Shown piece by piece: positions 36,771 through 45,496 of a stretch of DNA of 64,000 nucleotides. Below the pieces are notes generated by a model. It did not search any database. It was not told the origin of the DNA and saw only the letters and a list, made by a program, of their open reading frames with translations. Each line of letters begins with the position of its first letter. The first letter of the stretch is position 1. The DNA lies in NCBI RefSeq assembly GCF_028736155.1, contig NZ_CP117879.1, forward strand, positions 4,774,001 through 4,838,000, read 5' to 3'. The stretch comes from Flavobacterium sp. KACC 22763 (lineage in GTDB: Bacteria > Bacteroidota > Bacteroidia > Flavobacteriales > Flavobacteriaceae). The translations under genes and the position numbers were made by a program.

Positions 36771-36812
36771 GCTGCCTATAAACAAAGATACAACATCTTG
36801 TTTTTAGGCAGC
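36771..36812 (-). terminator. etfA terminator
   Basis: GCTGCCTA and TAGGCAGC close a long imperfect hairpin extended by AAACAAAGAT/ATCTTGTTTT. A T-run follows on the minus strand. Confidence 0.85.
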
Positions 36813-36838
36813 AATATTTTTAAAGAGAATTCTTTGTA

Positions 36839-37807
36839 TTAAGAATGCTGAGCTTTGAAAGCTTTTAATTTCTCTGTTAATTGTGGTACAATTTCAAAAG
36901 CATCTCCAACTACACCATAGTCAGCAACTTTGAAGAAAGGAGCTTCTGGATCATTATTGATAACTACTTTTACTTTAGAAGAGTTGATACCAGCAATGTG
37001 CTGAATCGCTCCAGAAATACCTATAGCAATGTATAAGTTGGTTGCAACTGGTTTTCCTGTTTGTCCAACGTGCTCGCTGTGAGGTCTCCATCCTAAATCT
37101 GAAACTGGTTTAGAACAAGCAGTTGCAGCTCCAAGAACAGCAGCAAGATCTTCTACTAATCCCCAGTTTTCTGGACCTTTTAATCCGCGTCCGCCAGAAA
37201 CTACGATATCGGCATCAGCTATAGAAACTTTTCCAGATACTTTTTCTACAGATTCTACTTTTACGCCAAAGTCATTATCTCCAATAGTTGGATTGAAGTC
37301 TTCTGCTGCAGCAGCTCCTGTGCTTTCAAAAAGGCCGTAAGAGTTTTTAGCTAAACCAAGAACTTTTACATCTGTGTCGATTTGTGTAATGTTGAAAGCT
37401 TTGTTTGAAAAAGCATTTCTTTTTACTTGAAATGGAGAAGTGCTAACTGGCAATCCTACAACATTTGAAGCAAAACCAGCATTTAAAGCCACAGCAACTA
37501 GCGGTGAAAGATAAATGCTATCTGTTGTAGAAGAAAGCAATACTACTTTTGTTCCTTCTTTTTCAGCAGCTTGTTTGATAACATCAGCGTAAGCTTTTGC
37601 ATTAAAACCAGCTAATTTGTCGTTGCTTACTTTTAAAACTTTATCAACTCCGTATTTGCCTAACTCGCTTACATCACTGATGTTTACTGTTAAAGCAGTA
37701 ACAGTTGTTCCTAATGATTCAGCTACTTTTTTAGCGTAAGAAGCTAATTCGAAAGCAACTTTTTTAAATTTTCCTTCTGCAGATTCTGCGTATATTAATA
37801 TTGACAT
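36839..37807 (-). CDS. etfA: Electron transfer flavoprotein alpha subunit
   Basis: ETF alpha binds FAD and passes electrons from acyl-CoA dehydrogenases to the membrane quinone pool. The 322-residue protein shows the FAD-domain motifs VVSGGRGLKGPENWGLVEDL, SRPVSDLGWRP-like SKPVSDLGWRPHSEHVGQTG, and LYIAIGISGAIQHIAGINSS, VINNDPEAPFFKVADYGVVG. It follows etfB after 146 bases that hold AT-rich repeats. Confidence 0.97.
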   Translation of the reverse strand: MSILIYAESAEGKFKKVAFELASYAKKVAESLGTTVTALTVNISDVSELGKYGVDKVLKVSNDKLAGFNAKAYADVIKQAAEKEGTKVVLLSSTTDSIYLSPLVAVALNAGFASNVVGLPVSTSPFQVKRNAFSNKAFNITQIDTDVKVLGLAKNSYGLFESTGAAAAEDFNPTIGDNDFGVKVESVEKVSGKVSIADADIVVSGGRGLKGPENWGLVEDLAAVLGAATACSKPVSDLGWRPHSEHVGQTGKPVATNLYIAIGISGAIQHIAGINSSKVKVVINNDPEAPFFKVADYGVVGDAFEIVPQLTEKLKAFKAQHS

Positions 37808-37811
37808 AACA

Positions 37812-37950
37812 ATTTTAGATTTTAGATTTTAGATTTCAGATTTTTGAAAATGAAATCTAAAATGATTATTGATTTTAGATTTTGAAGTGAATCAAATTTT
37901 GAGTTTTAGATTTCGTATTGCAATCAGCAATCTAAAATCTAAAGTCTACA
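37812..37950. repeat. GATTTTAG repeats between etfB and etfA
   Basis: Variants of TTTTAGATTT recur at least four times and are followed by inverted copies (AATCTAAAATCTAAAG). The spacer of the etfBA pair can therefore fold on itself. It may tune relative expression of the two subunits. Confidence 0.7.
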
Positions 37951-37953
37951 ATC

Positions 37954-38700
37954 TTAAATCACTTTAGCCTCGTTGTGTAATAAATTGATTAACTCATCTA
38001 AATTATCTGCAGAAACTAATTTTACTGCTGATTTTGGAGCTGGTTTTTCAAATTTTACCGCTTTTGTATTTACGGCTGCATCAACTGGCTCAAGAATAGT
38101 AAGCGCTTTTGTTCTTGCAGTCATAATTCCTCTCATGTTTGGGATACGTAAATCTTTTTCCTCAACAAGACCTTTTTGACCTCCAATGATTAAAGGAAGA
38201 GTAGTGCTTACAGTTTCTTTTCCGCCATCAATTTCACGAACCGCTTTTACATTGTTTCCGTCAATAGTTAAAGCTGTACAAGAATTTAAGAAGTTAGAAC
38301 CTAAAATTCCAGCAATCATACCAGGAACCATTCCTCCGTTATAATCTAAAGATTCTTTACCTGCAATTACAAGATCGTAACCGCCATTTTTGATTACTTC
38401 TGCTAATTGTTTTGCAACGAAGAAACCATCTGTAGGATTTGCATTCACACGAATTGCTTCGTTTGCTCCAATTGCTAATGCTTTACGTAAAGTTGGTTCA
38501 GTATCAGGACCTCCAACGTTTACAACCGTTACATTTGCACCTTGTTGCTCTTGAAACCAGATAGCGCGTGTAAGACCGAATTCGTCGTTAGGGTTAATTA
38601 CATATTGTACTCCATTAGTGTCAAATTCTGAGTCACCGTTGGTAAAGTTAATTTTTGAAGTAGTATCAGGCACATGGCTGATGCAAACTAGTATTTTCAT
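37954..38700 (-). CDS. etfB: Electron transfer flavoprotein beta subunit
   Basis: ETF beta pairs with EtfA and holds the AMP that stabilises the dimer. The 248-residue protein carries KILVCISHVPDTTSKINF, YVINPNDEFGLTRAI, VIAGKESLDYNGGMVPGMIA and the recognition loop region near PLIIGGQKGLVEEKDLRIPN. A TAAATTTG promoter element lies at 38734-38741. It leads the etfBA unit. Confidence 0.97.
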   Translation of the reverse strand: MKILVCISHVPDTTSKINFTNGDSEFDTNGVQYVINPNDEFGLTRAIWFQEQQGANVTVVNVGGPDTEPTLRKALAIGANEAIRVNANPTDGFFVAKQLAEVIKNGGYDLVIAGKESLDYNGGMVPGMIAGILGSNFLNSCTALTIDGNNVKAVREIDGGKETVSTTLPLIIGGQKGLVEEKDLRIPNMRGIMTARTKALTILEPVDAAVNTKAVKFEKPAPKSAVKLVSADNLDELINLLHNEAKVI

Positions 38701-38733
38701 AAGTATATATTTTGAATTTATAATATGCTTTTA

Positions 38734-38741
38734 CAAATTTA
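38734..38741 (-). promoter_or_regulatory. -7 element of etfB
   Basis: TAAATTTG on the minus strand matches TAnnTTTG, 34 bases before the etfB start. Confidence 0.5.
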
Positions 38742-39135
38742 GAATTTAATTTGGAATAATTATACTATGCGTGCATAATATTTTTTAAAACTATTACGAT
38801 TTCGCAGATTGTTCAGTTTTGGATGAATTTCATCGGGATCTAAAAATAAAACAATATTCATTTTGTCTGATTGTTAGGAATTTTGCAATAACCGATAGTT
38901 GGAGAGCAAATTAATTTTGTCTGAGAAATACTAATTTTTTGTTTTTTTCGTTTAGATGAATGAATTTTGGTGAAACAAGAATTAAACAAATAGATAGAAG
39001 TTTGTCTGAAAAATATTTTAAGTGAATTTAAGTGTGAATTATACGTTATTATATCGATTTCGTAAATATCACAATAAAGATTAAAAAGTTAAAACCTGAG
39101 AACAGATAGAAGTTCATGCGATTTTAAATTTAATT
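38742..39135. other. Divergent spacer between etfB and pdhB with three TTTGTCTGA copies
   Basis: No gene is seen here. The 9-mer TTTGTCTGA occurs at 38862-38870, 38916-38924 and 39001-39009, all in the same direction. Three exact copies in such a short stretch suggest binding sites for a regulator of etfBA, pdhB or both, though that is inference. Confidence 0.45.
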
Positions 39136-39169
39136 TTTGCTTTTAAGTTATTTAAAATATTTATTTTTG
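39136..39169 (+). promoter_or_regulatory. pdhB promoter
   Basis: TTTG (39136-39139), 22 bases, then TATTTTTG (39162-39169) resemble the Bacteroidota promoter consensus, with spacing slightly longer than usual. The leader would be about 25 bases. Confidence 0.6.
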
Positions 39170-39201
39170 CTCTTCAGAAAATTCAACATACAATATAAAA
39201 T

Positions 39202-40179
39202 ATGAGAACAATACAATTTAGAGAGGCCATTTGTGAAGCGATGAGCGAAGAAATGCGCCGCGATGAATCCATATATTTAATGGGAGAAGAGGTTGCAGAA
39301 TACAACGGAGCTTACAAAGCTTCTAAAGGAATGCTTGCTGAGTTTGGTGAAAAAAGAGTAATTGATACTCCAATTGCTGAGCTTGGTTTTTCAGGAATTG
39401 CAGTAGGTTCTGCAATGAACGGAAACCGTCCTATTGTAGAATATATGACATTCAACTTCTGTTTAGTTGGTATTGATCAAATTATAAATAATGCTGCTAA
39501 AATGCGTCAAATGACAGGAGGACAGTTTAATGTGCCTATCGTTTTCCGCGGACCAACAGCTTCTGCTGGTCAATTAGGAGCTACTCACTCACAAGCTTTA
39601 GAAAACTGGTTTGCTAATACTCCAGGTTTAAAAGTTGTTGTTCCTTCAACTCCTTATGATGCAAAAGGACTTTTAAAATCAGCTATCCGTGATAACGATC
39701 CAGTTATTTTCATGGAATCTGAGCAGATGTACGGAGACAAAGGTGAAGTGCCAGACGGAGAATACACAATTCCTCTAGGTGTTGCTGATGTTAAACGTGA
39801 AGGAACTGATGTAACTATCGTTTCATTCGGAAAAATCATCAAAGAAGCTTTTATCGCTGCTGATGAATTAGCAAAAGAAGGAATCTCTTGTGAGATTATC
39901 GATTTAAGAACAGTTCGTCCAATGGACAAAGATGCGATCTTAAAATCGGTTAAAAAAACAAACCGTTTAGTAATTCTTGAGGAAGCTTGGCCAGTTGCCA
40001 GCCTTTCTTCTGAGATTTCTTATATCGTACAAGAACAAGCTTTTGACTTCCTTGATGCGCCAATTCAACGTATTACAACTGCAGATACTCCAGCACCTTA
40101 TTCTCCAGTATTGCTTAAAGACTGGTTGCCAAATGCAGGTGATGTTGTAAAAGCAGTAAAAAAAGTATTATACAAATAA
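39202..40179 (+). CDS. pdhB: Pyruvate dehydrogenase E1 component, beta subunit
   Basis: The beta subunit with E1 alpha forms the thiamine-diphosphate enzyme that decarboxylates pyruvate. The 325-residue protein shows MGEEVAEYNGAYKASKGM, DTPIAELGFSGIAVGSAMNG, FRGPTASAGQLGATHSQALE and IIDLRTVRPMDKDAILKSVK. It lacks the alpha subunit motifs, and no alpha, E2 or E3 gene is nearby, so the complex is encoded at dispersed sites. Flavobacterial annotations usually call this gene pdhB, although an acetoin or branched-chain E1 beta cannot be fully excluded from sequence alone. Confidence 0.93.
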   Translation: MRTIQFREAICEAMSEEMRRDESIYLMGEEVAEYNGAYKASKGMLAEFGEKRVIDTPIAELGFSGIAVGSAMNGNRPIVEYMTFNFCLVGIDQIINNAAKMRQMTGGQFNVPIVFRGPTASAGQLGATHSQALENWFANTPGLKVVVPSTPYDAKGLLKSAIRDNDPVIFMESEQMYGDKGEVPDGEYTIPLGVADVKREGTDVTIVSFGKIIKEAFIAADELAKEGISCEIIDLRTVRPMDKDAILKSVKKTNRLVILEEAWPVASLSSEISYIVQEQAFDFLDAPIQRITTADTPAPYSPVLLKDWLPNAGDVVKAVKKVLYK

Positions 40180-40248
40180 TACAAATATAAAATACTCATA
40201 AAACTTCATCAGACAGAATGGATTGGTGAAGTTTTTTTTTACTTTATA

Positions 40249-42750
40249 ATGAACAAATTAACTCTACTTCTCTTATATTTTTTATTTGCTTTTGCGAATG
40301 TTGCTACTGCACAAACTAAGGTGAGTGGAGTTGTTTTGGACAAAACCAATCAGCCGATACCTTTTGCAAATGTGGTATTTAAAGGTTCAAATATTGGAAT
40401 AGTTTCTAATGAAGACGGACGCTTTTATTTAGAGTCACCAAATACTTATACCGCACTTTTGGTTACTTCGGCAGGATTTTCAGATAAAGAAGTTCCTTTA
40501 GAAAAAGCAGTTAATTATAATTTCAAAATTGTTTTGTTCGAAGAACAAGTACTTAACGAAGTTGTAATTTATACCGGAAAAACGTCAAAGAAGAACAATC
40601 CAGCATTGGATATTTTGAGAAAAATATGGGAAAGAAAACGTAAAAACGGTCTGTACCTGTTTAATCAATATCAAATGCAGAAGTATGAAAAAGTAGAATT
40701 TGACATGAACACTATTGATAGTGCATTCATGAAAAATAAGCTTTTTAAAGGAATGGAGTTTATCTTTAATCATGTTGATACTTCTGATGTTACAGGGAAA
40801 ACTTATTTGCCAATTTTTATAAACGAATCGGTTTATGATGTCTATGGTGACAATAAACTCAAAAAAGTAAAAGAAAATCTAACTGGAAATAAAATGTCTG
40901 GTTTTAACGGCAATCAGCAGATTTTATCTTTTGTAAAAGATCTTTATTCTGAGTATAATATTTACGATAATCATCTTAAATTTTTTGATAAAAGTTTTAC
41001 GAGCCCGCTTTCAAGAACAGGAATCGATGTTTACAATTATGTTCTAAAAGACAGTGCATTTGTAGATAAAAAATGGTGTTATAATATTGTTTTCTATCCG
41101 CGACGTAAAAACGAATTGACTTTTAAAGGAGATTTTTGGGTTAATGACACCACTTTTGCCATCAAGAAAATTAATATGGGCGTTACAAAAAGTGCCAATA
41201 TTAACTGGGTAAAAGATATTTATATCGAACAGGAATTTGAGGTTGAAAACGATTCTGTTTTCCTTTTGACTCGTGATTATATGATGTCTGATTTTGCTTT
41301 AAACAAGAAAGAAAAATCGAAAGGAGTTTATGGAAAAAGAACAACTTTATACCGAAATCATAAATTCAACATTCAGAAACCTGAGAAATTCTATAAAGAA
41401 GAAGTCAATTTTATAGACAATGCCGTTTACGACCGACCGCCCGAATTCTGGGAAGAAAATCGTTTTGAAAAATTAAATAAAGACGAGCAGGGAATTTATA
41501 AGATGCTTGACACTTTACAGACCGTCAAGCGATTTAAGCAGCTGTATAATCTCGTCTCGATTTTAGGAAGCGGTTACATTGAATTTAAAAACTTCGATTA
41601 CGGACCAATTTTCTCCACTTTCGGATACAATGAAGTTGAAGGTATAAGGTTAAGAGTAGGTGGAAGAACTTATTTCGGGCCAAACGACCCTTGGCGTATT
41701 CAAGCTTATACAGCGTATGGATTTGACGATAATAAATTCAAATATGGTGTTTCTGGAAAATGGATGGTTGACAAGAAAAACCGAGTTATTATTTCTGGAG
41801 GAAATAGGCGTGACATCGAGCAGATTGGTGCGAGCTTAACCACTACAAATGATGTTTTAGGGCGAAGTTTTGCATCTTCGGCATTGTTCACGACGGGAAG
41901 CAACGGAAAATTGACCAATATCAATTTGAGTAATGTTTCTGTAGAAATGGAGCCTAAAAAGAATTTTATTGTCTCAGCTGGACTTTCATATCGAACATTA
42001 GAATCGGCTTCTAAGACATTTAGTTTAGATTATTATACAACTTTACCAACTGCAGCAAATCCAGCAGGTGTTGTAGAAAGTATGGTAAAACAATCTGAGG
42101 CCAATATTCAGTTTGAGTTTATGCCAAACAGAAAAACTATTGGTTATGGCGTAGAAAGAGATTTAGTTGATAGTCCGTTTAGTCATTTCTTTGTGAATTT
42201 CAGTTATGGATTGAAAGGTGTTTTTGACAGTGATTTTGCTTACGAAAAAATTCAGGTTTTCTACAGACAGCCAATTATTATTGGGCCTTTAGGAAGAACA
42301 AATATTACAGTTGAAACAGGAAAAACATTTGGTACAATTCCGTTAGGTTTGATGAGTGTAATTCCGGGTAACCAGACTTATTTTACGATCGAGAATACAT
42401 TCAGTAATTTGAATTTCTACGAATTCGTTACGGATCAATACACTACATTGCAGTGGAATCATGATTTTGGAGGAAGATTATTCGCAAGAGTTCCTTTTAT
42501 GAGAAAATTGAATTGGAGAGAGTTTATCGGAATTAGAGCGGTTCATGGAACAATTTCTGATGCCAACCGCGCCATAAATGCTTCGGGATTACCTTATAAT
42601 GCTCCTGAAAAAGTGTATTACGAATATCATGCAGGAATTGGAAATATCTTCAAAGTTTTCCGAATTGATTTTTCTTGGAGAGGAAATTATCTAGATATGC
42701 CAGATGCCCATAAATTTGCAGTAAAAGGATCTTTCGGATTTTATTTCTAA
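40249..42750 (+). CDS. DUF5686 outer-membrane protein with a carboxypeptidase-like N-terminal domain
   Basis: The 833-residue protein has a signal peptide ending near TAQ. A carboxypeptidase-regulatory-like domain follows (VSGVVLDKTNQPIPFANVVF, SNEDGRFYLESP) at about residues 22-110. The rest matches the DUF5686 family: KNNPALDILRKIWERKRKN, YNIVFYPRRKNELTFKGDFW, and a C-terminal barrel with many aromatic strands. These proteins are common in flavobacteria and probably sit in the outer membrane, but they lack a TonB plug. The function is unknown. It may be co-transcribed with pdhB, 69 bases upstream, but no functional link is apparent. Confidence 0.82.
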   Translation: MNKLTLLLLYFLFAFANVATAQTKVSGVVLDKTNQPIPFANVVFKGSNIGIVSNEDGRFYLESPNTYTALLVTSAGFSDKEVPLEKAVNYNFKIVLFEEQVLNEVVIYTGKTSKKNNPALDILRKIWERKRKNGLYLFNQYQMQKYEKVEFDMNTIDSAFMKNKLFKGMEFIFNHVDTSDVTGKTYLPIFINESVYDVYGDNKLKKVKENLTGNKMSGFNGNQQILSFVKDLYSEYNIYDNHLKFFDKSFTSPLSRTGIDVYNYVLKDSAFVDKKWCYNIVFYPRRKNELTFKGDFWVNDTTFAIKKINMGVTKSANINWVKDIYIEQEFEVENDSVFLLTRDYMMSDFALNKKEKSKGVYGKRTTLYRNHKFNIQKPEKFYKEEVNFIDNAVYDRPPEFWEENRFEKLNKDEQGIYKMLDTLQTVKRFKQLYNLVSILGSGYIEFKNFDYGPIFSTFGYNEVEGIRLRVGGRTYFGPNDPWRIQAYTAYGFDDNKFKYGVSGKWMVDKKNRVIISGGNRRDIEQIGASLTTTNDVLGRSFASSALFTTGSNGKLTNINLSNVSVEMEPKKNFIVSAGLSYRTLESASKTFSLDYYTTLPTAANPAGVVESMVKQSEANIQFEFMPNRKTIGYGVERDLVDSPFSHFFVNFSYGLKGVFDSDFAYEKIQVFYRQPIIIGPLGRTNITVETGKTFGTIPLGLMSVIPGNQTYFTIENTFSNLNFYEFVTDQYTTLQWNHDFGGRLFARVPFMRKLNWREFIGIRAVHGTISDANRAINASGLPYNAPEKVYYEYHAGIGNIFKVFRIDFSWRGNYLDMPDAHKFAVKGSFGFYF

Positions 42751-42782
42751 TTGTGGTTTTAGGTGCAAAGATTTAAAGTTAC

Positions 42783-42819
42783 AAAGTCGCAAAGGTTTCA
42801 AATCTTTGCGACTTTTTTT
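42783..42819 (+). terminator. Terminator after the DUF5686 gene
   Basis: AAAGTCGCAAAG and CTTTGCGACTTT are a perfect 12-bp inverted repeat around GTTTCAAAT, followed by a T-run. Confidence 0.9.
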
Positions 42820-42946
42820 GTGGTATATATTTTTTCTTTCAGATTTAGCTGAAAATACAATTTGGATCCTAATTTGTATATCTGGATAAACTAAAACTTT
42901 ATGTCTTTGCGAAATTCTTATTTTAATTTAAAAAGTAATCTTAAAA

Positions 42947-44068
42947 TTATTTACCTATAAAAATGGATTTTGCCTGACTATCTTTACTTCCATCTGTTAA
43001 AGGAATAGCTACGCCGTTCTTCCATAACATCGCAACAGATATACTATTTATAATTTCATATCCTACAACATAAATATCTGTGCCATCAACTGCTATGCTA
43101 TTGGCTACAGAGTAGTTTTTTTCATTTGTTAATGAAATTTCGACACCATTTTTCCATATTGCGGCATGATATATATGATAACCAGCAGCATAAATATCTG
43201 TTCCATTTATATATATTGATTTTGCTTCTGCTACTTGATAGCCATCAGTCAAAAATGTAGGTATGCCATTTTTCCAAATTACTGCTTTTTTCCTTTCTGA
43301 AACGTCAGCGGTATGGTAGCCAGCAATATAGACATCATTATTGTCTGAAACATAAATTGAATTTGCTCTGCTGTCTGCTCTGAGAACTTTGCCATCAGTG
43401 ATTGGTGAAGTTTGTCCATTTTTCCACAATTTGACACTATAATTATTTAGATAATTCGATTCTAAATGGTTTAAAACAACATAAACATCATTTGATTTTA
43501 CATACATGGAGCTAGCAAAAGTATGTTCTAATGCATTTGGGTCAGTTAATGCAGTTTGTATGTCGTTTTTAACTAAATAAGGGACCGATGAATCCTTATG
43601 AAAGTTATCTTCATTGCTAACATAGTAAAAGTCTTTTTCTGTTATAAAAAGTGGATAATAATTATACGTAGCACACATACTAGAAACACTTCCTTGTTTA
43701 ATTGCTTTTCCATTTTTCCATATTATAGAGGCATAATTTAAATAGACATTATTATAAAGATCTAAATCTGCTGATCCAAAAACATAAATATCTTCACCTT
43801 GCACAAAAATTGATCCTGCATCGATATTACGAGGCGGTATATTTTTGTATGGATTATCAATATTAAAGGATTGGCTATTTTTCCATGCTCGAGCTTCTCG
43901 TCCTTCATAACCTGCAATATAGATGATTTTTGATTGCGGAACAGGTTCTGGTTTAGTAGGAATTTCTACATTTGGAATTTCAACAGTAGGATTGTCATCA
44001 ATTTTTTCATCGTTACTACATGAATAAAAAATCACTATTGAAAGTAAAAAAAGTATAGTTTTTTTCAT
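42947..44068 (-). CDS. Repeat-containing lipoprotein, probably a beta-propeller
   Basis: The 373-residue protein has a lipoprotein signal with lipobox FYSC near residue 17, then a Pro/Glu-rich linker (PNVEIPTKPEPVPQ). The rest is about seven repeats of roughly 45 residues. Each has a variant of IYVAGYH, then a hydrophobic-x-W-K-N-G turn and a ...LTDG segment (AIWKNGVEISLTN, MLWKNGVAIPLTDG). The periodicity suggests a surface beta-propeller. I do not recognise a named family, and no neighbour points to a partner. It is a single gene on the minus strand. Confidence 0.7.
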   Translation of the reverse strand: MKKTILFLLSIVIFYSCSNDEKIDDNPTVEIPNVEIPTKPEPVPQSKIIYIAGYEGREARAWKNSQSFNIDNPYKNIPPRNIDAGSIFVQGEDIYVFGSADLDLYNNVYLNYASIIWKNGKAIKQGSVSSMCATYNYYPLFITEKDFYYVSNEDNFHKDSSVPYLVKNDIQTALTDPNALEHTFASSMYVKSNDVYVVLNHLESNYLNNYSVKLWKNGQTSPITDGKVLRADSRANSIYVSDNNDVYIAGYHTADVSERKKAVIWKNGIPTFLTDGYQVAEAKSIYINGTDIYAAGYHIYHAAIWKNGVEISLTNEKNYSVANSIAVDGTDIYVVGYEIINSISVAMLWKNGVAIPLTDGSKDSQAKSIFIGK

Positions 44069-44141
44069 AAGTTTAAAAAATCAAAGTGCTGTAAAAATAG
44101 TAATTATATCTTATTAACAATCATTTTCTTAACTTAATTGC

Positions 44142-44741
44142 ATGCAAGAAGCAATCGATTTCTTAACCAGTAAAAATCCAATATTTCTAGATATCATTGA
44201 AAAATATGGATTGCCTCCAATTCCAAGGCGTTCGCCTGGATTTGAAACTTTGGTTTTATTAATACTCGAACAGCAGGTTTCTATCGATTCAGCGAAAGCT
44301 ACATTTTTAAAAATCAAAGCCTACAAAACTTGCAATCCCGAAAATATGGCTGTTTTGTCTGATGAAGAATTTAGAAGTCTTGGAGTAAGCCGTCAGAAAA
44401 CAAGATATATCAAAGTTTTAGCTGAAGCAGTTTTAAACAAAGAATTAGATATTGAAAGTTTGACTTCGAAGTCTGCAAAACAAGTTCGCGAAGAACTTAT
44501 TAAATTAAAAGGAATTGGAAATTGGACGATTGATATTTATTTAATGTTCTGTCTTGAAGAACCAGATTTGATTCCTCTTGGCGATATTGCAGTCATTAAT
44601 GCAATCAAAGAATTACTGAATATTCATGACAGACAAGAGATGGAAATTTATGCTGAACAGTGGAGTCCATATCGTTCTTATGCGACCTATTTGCTATGGC
44701 ATTATTACCTGAAGAAAAGAAATCGAACAATTACCTATTAA
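44142..44741 (+). CDS. AlkA-like DNA-3-methyladenine glycosylase
   Basis: The 199-residue protein belongs to the HhH-GPD superfamily of base-excision glycosylases. It shows FETLVLLILEQQVSIDSAKA, VSRQKTRYIKVLAEAV, the helix-hairpin-helix LIKLKGIGNWTIDIYLMF and the catalytic aspartate in DLIPLGDIAVINAIKELL. The WSPYRSYATYLLWHYY segment at the end is typical of AlkA relatives. It lacks the N-terminal domain of E. coli AlkA, so it is the short form. It should remove alkylated purines from DNA. ppa follows on the same strand. Confidence 0.9.
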   Translation: MQEAIDFLTSKNPIFLDIIEKYGLPPIPRRSPGFETLVLLILEQQVSIDSAKATFLKIKAYKTCNPENMAVLSDEEFRSLGVSRQKTRYIKVLAEAVLNKELDIESLTSKSAKQVREELIKLKGIGNWTIDIYLMFCLEEPDLIPLGDIAVINAIKELLNIHDRQEMEIYAEQWSPYRSYATYLLWHYYLKKRNRTITY

Positions 44742-44811
44742 ATGCTTGTTTTTTAAACTCTAATGAAGATAATTTAACCTTGTTTTTTATTGTAAAACTA
44801 GATTCTTTAGT

Positions 44812-44819
44812 TATTTTTG
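44812..44819 (+). promoter_or_regulatory. -7 element of ppa
   Basis: TATTTTTG matches TAnnTTTG and lies 33 bases before the ppa start. Confidence 0.5.
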
Positions 44820-44852
44820 CAACCGAAATTATAGAAACAATAAAAAACGAAA

Positions 44853-45383
44853 ATGACCGCAGACAAATTAACGACTTTCGATGTATTAATCGAAATACCA
44901 AGAGGAAGCAGAAATAAATACGAGTACGATTTTGAAATTAAAAGAATGCGTTTCGACAGAATGTTATTCTCTTCGATGATGTACCCAGCTGATTACGGAT
45001 TTATTCCAGAAACTTTAGCTTTAGATGGTGATCCTCTTGACGTATTAGTTTTGGTAAACGAACCAACTTTCCCTGGATGTGTTATGGAAGTTAAGCCTAT
45101 TGGTGTATTCCACATGGCAGATGATAAAGGACCAGACGAGAAAATTATTTGTGTACCAGTTTCAGATCCAATCTGGAATTCATTAAACGATCTTTCTGAT
45201 ATCAACCCACACTTAGTAAAAGAAATCGAGCACTTTTTCCAAGTTTACAAAGATCTTGAAAACAAAAAAGTAGATGTAGAAGGATGGGGAGACGTAAAAG
45301 AAGCTTACGATATTATCGCTGAGTGTACAAAGCGTTTTGATGACATTGAAAATAAACCAGCAGGATTATTTAGTATTAAATAA
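44853..45383 (+). CDS. ppa: Soluble inorganic pyrophosphatase (family I)
   Basis: The enzyme hydrolyses pyrophosphate to drive biosynthesis. The 176-residue protein has VLIEIPRGSRNKYEYDFEIK, MYPADYGFIPETLALDGDPL with the DGDPLDVLVL metal site, and DPIWNSLNDLSDINPHL. These include the acidic residues that hold magnesium. Its own promoter element sits upstream and a terminator follows. The membrane pyrophosphatase hppA is the next gene, so this locus groups soluble and membrane pyrophosphate hydrolysis. Confidence 0.97.
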   Translation: MTADKLTTFDVLIEIPRGSRNKYEYDFEIKRMRFDRMLFSSMMYPADYGFIPETLALDGDPLDVLVLVNEPTFPGCVMEVKPIGVFHMADDKGPDEKIICVPVSDPIWNSLNDLSDINPHLVKEIEHFFQVYKDLENKKVDVEGWGDVKEAYDIIAECTKRFDDIENKPAGLFSIK

Positions 45384-45407
45384 TTTTAACCGTATTCTAA
45401 TATAAAA

Positions 45408-45441
45408 AAAGCAATACTGCCGTCAGGAGTATTGCTTTTTT
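45408..45441 (+). terminator. ppa terminator
   Basis: AAAGCAATACT and AGTATTGCTTT pair perfectly over 11 bases around GCCGTCAGG, followed by a T-run. Confidence 0.9.
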
Positions 45442-45496
45442 GTTTAAATTCGTTTCAGTTAGATTGTTGACTATTAACCAAAACCATTAAAATATT

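Noticed and set aside
44660..44917. 85-codon frame bridging the AlkA-like gene and ppa
   Set aside because: It overlaps both real genes in another frame and covers the ppa promoter element.
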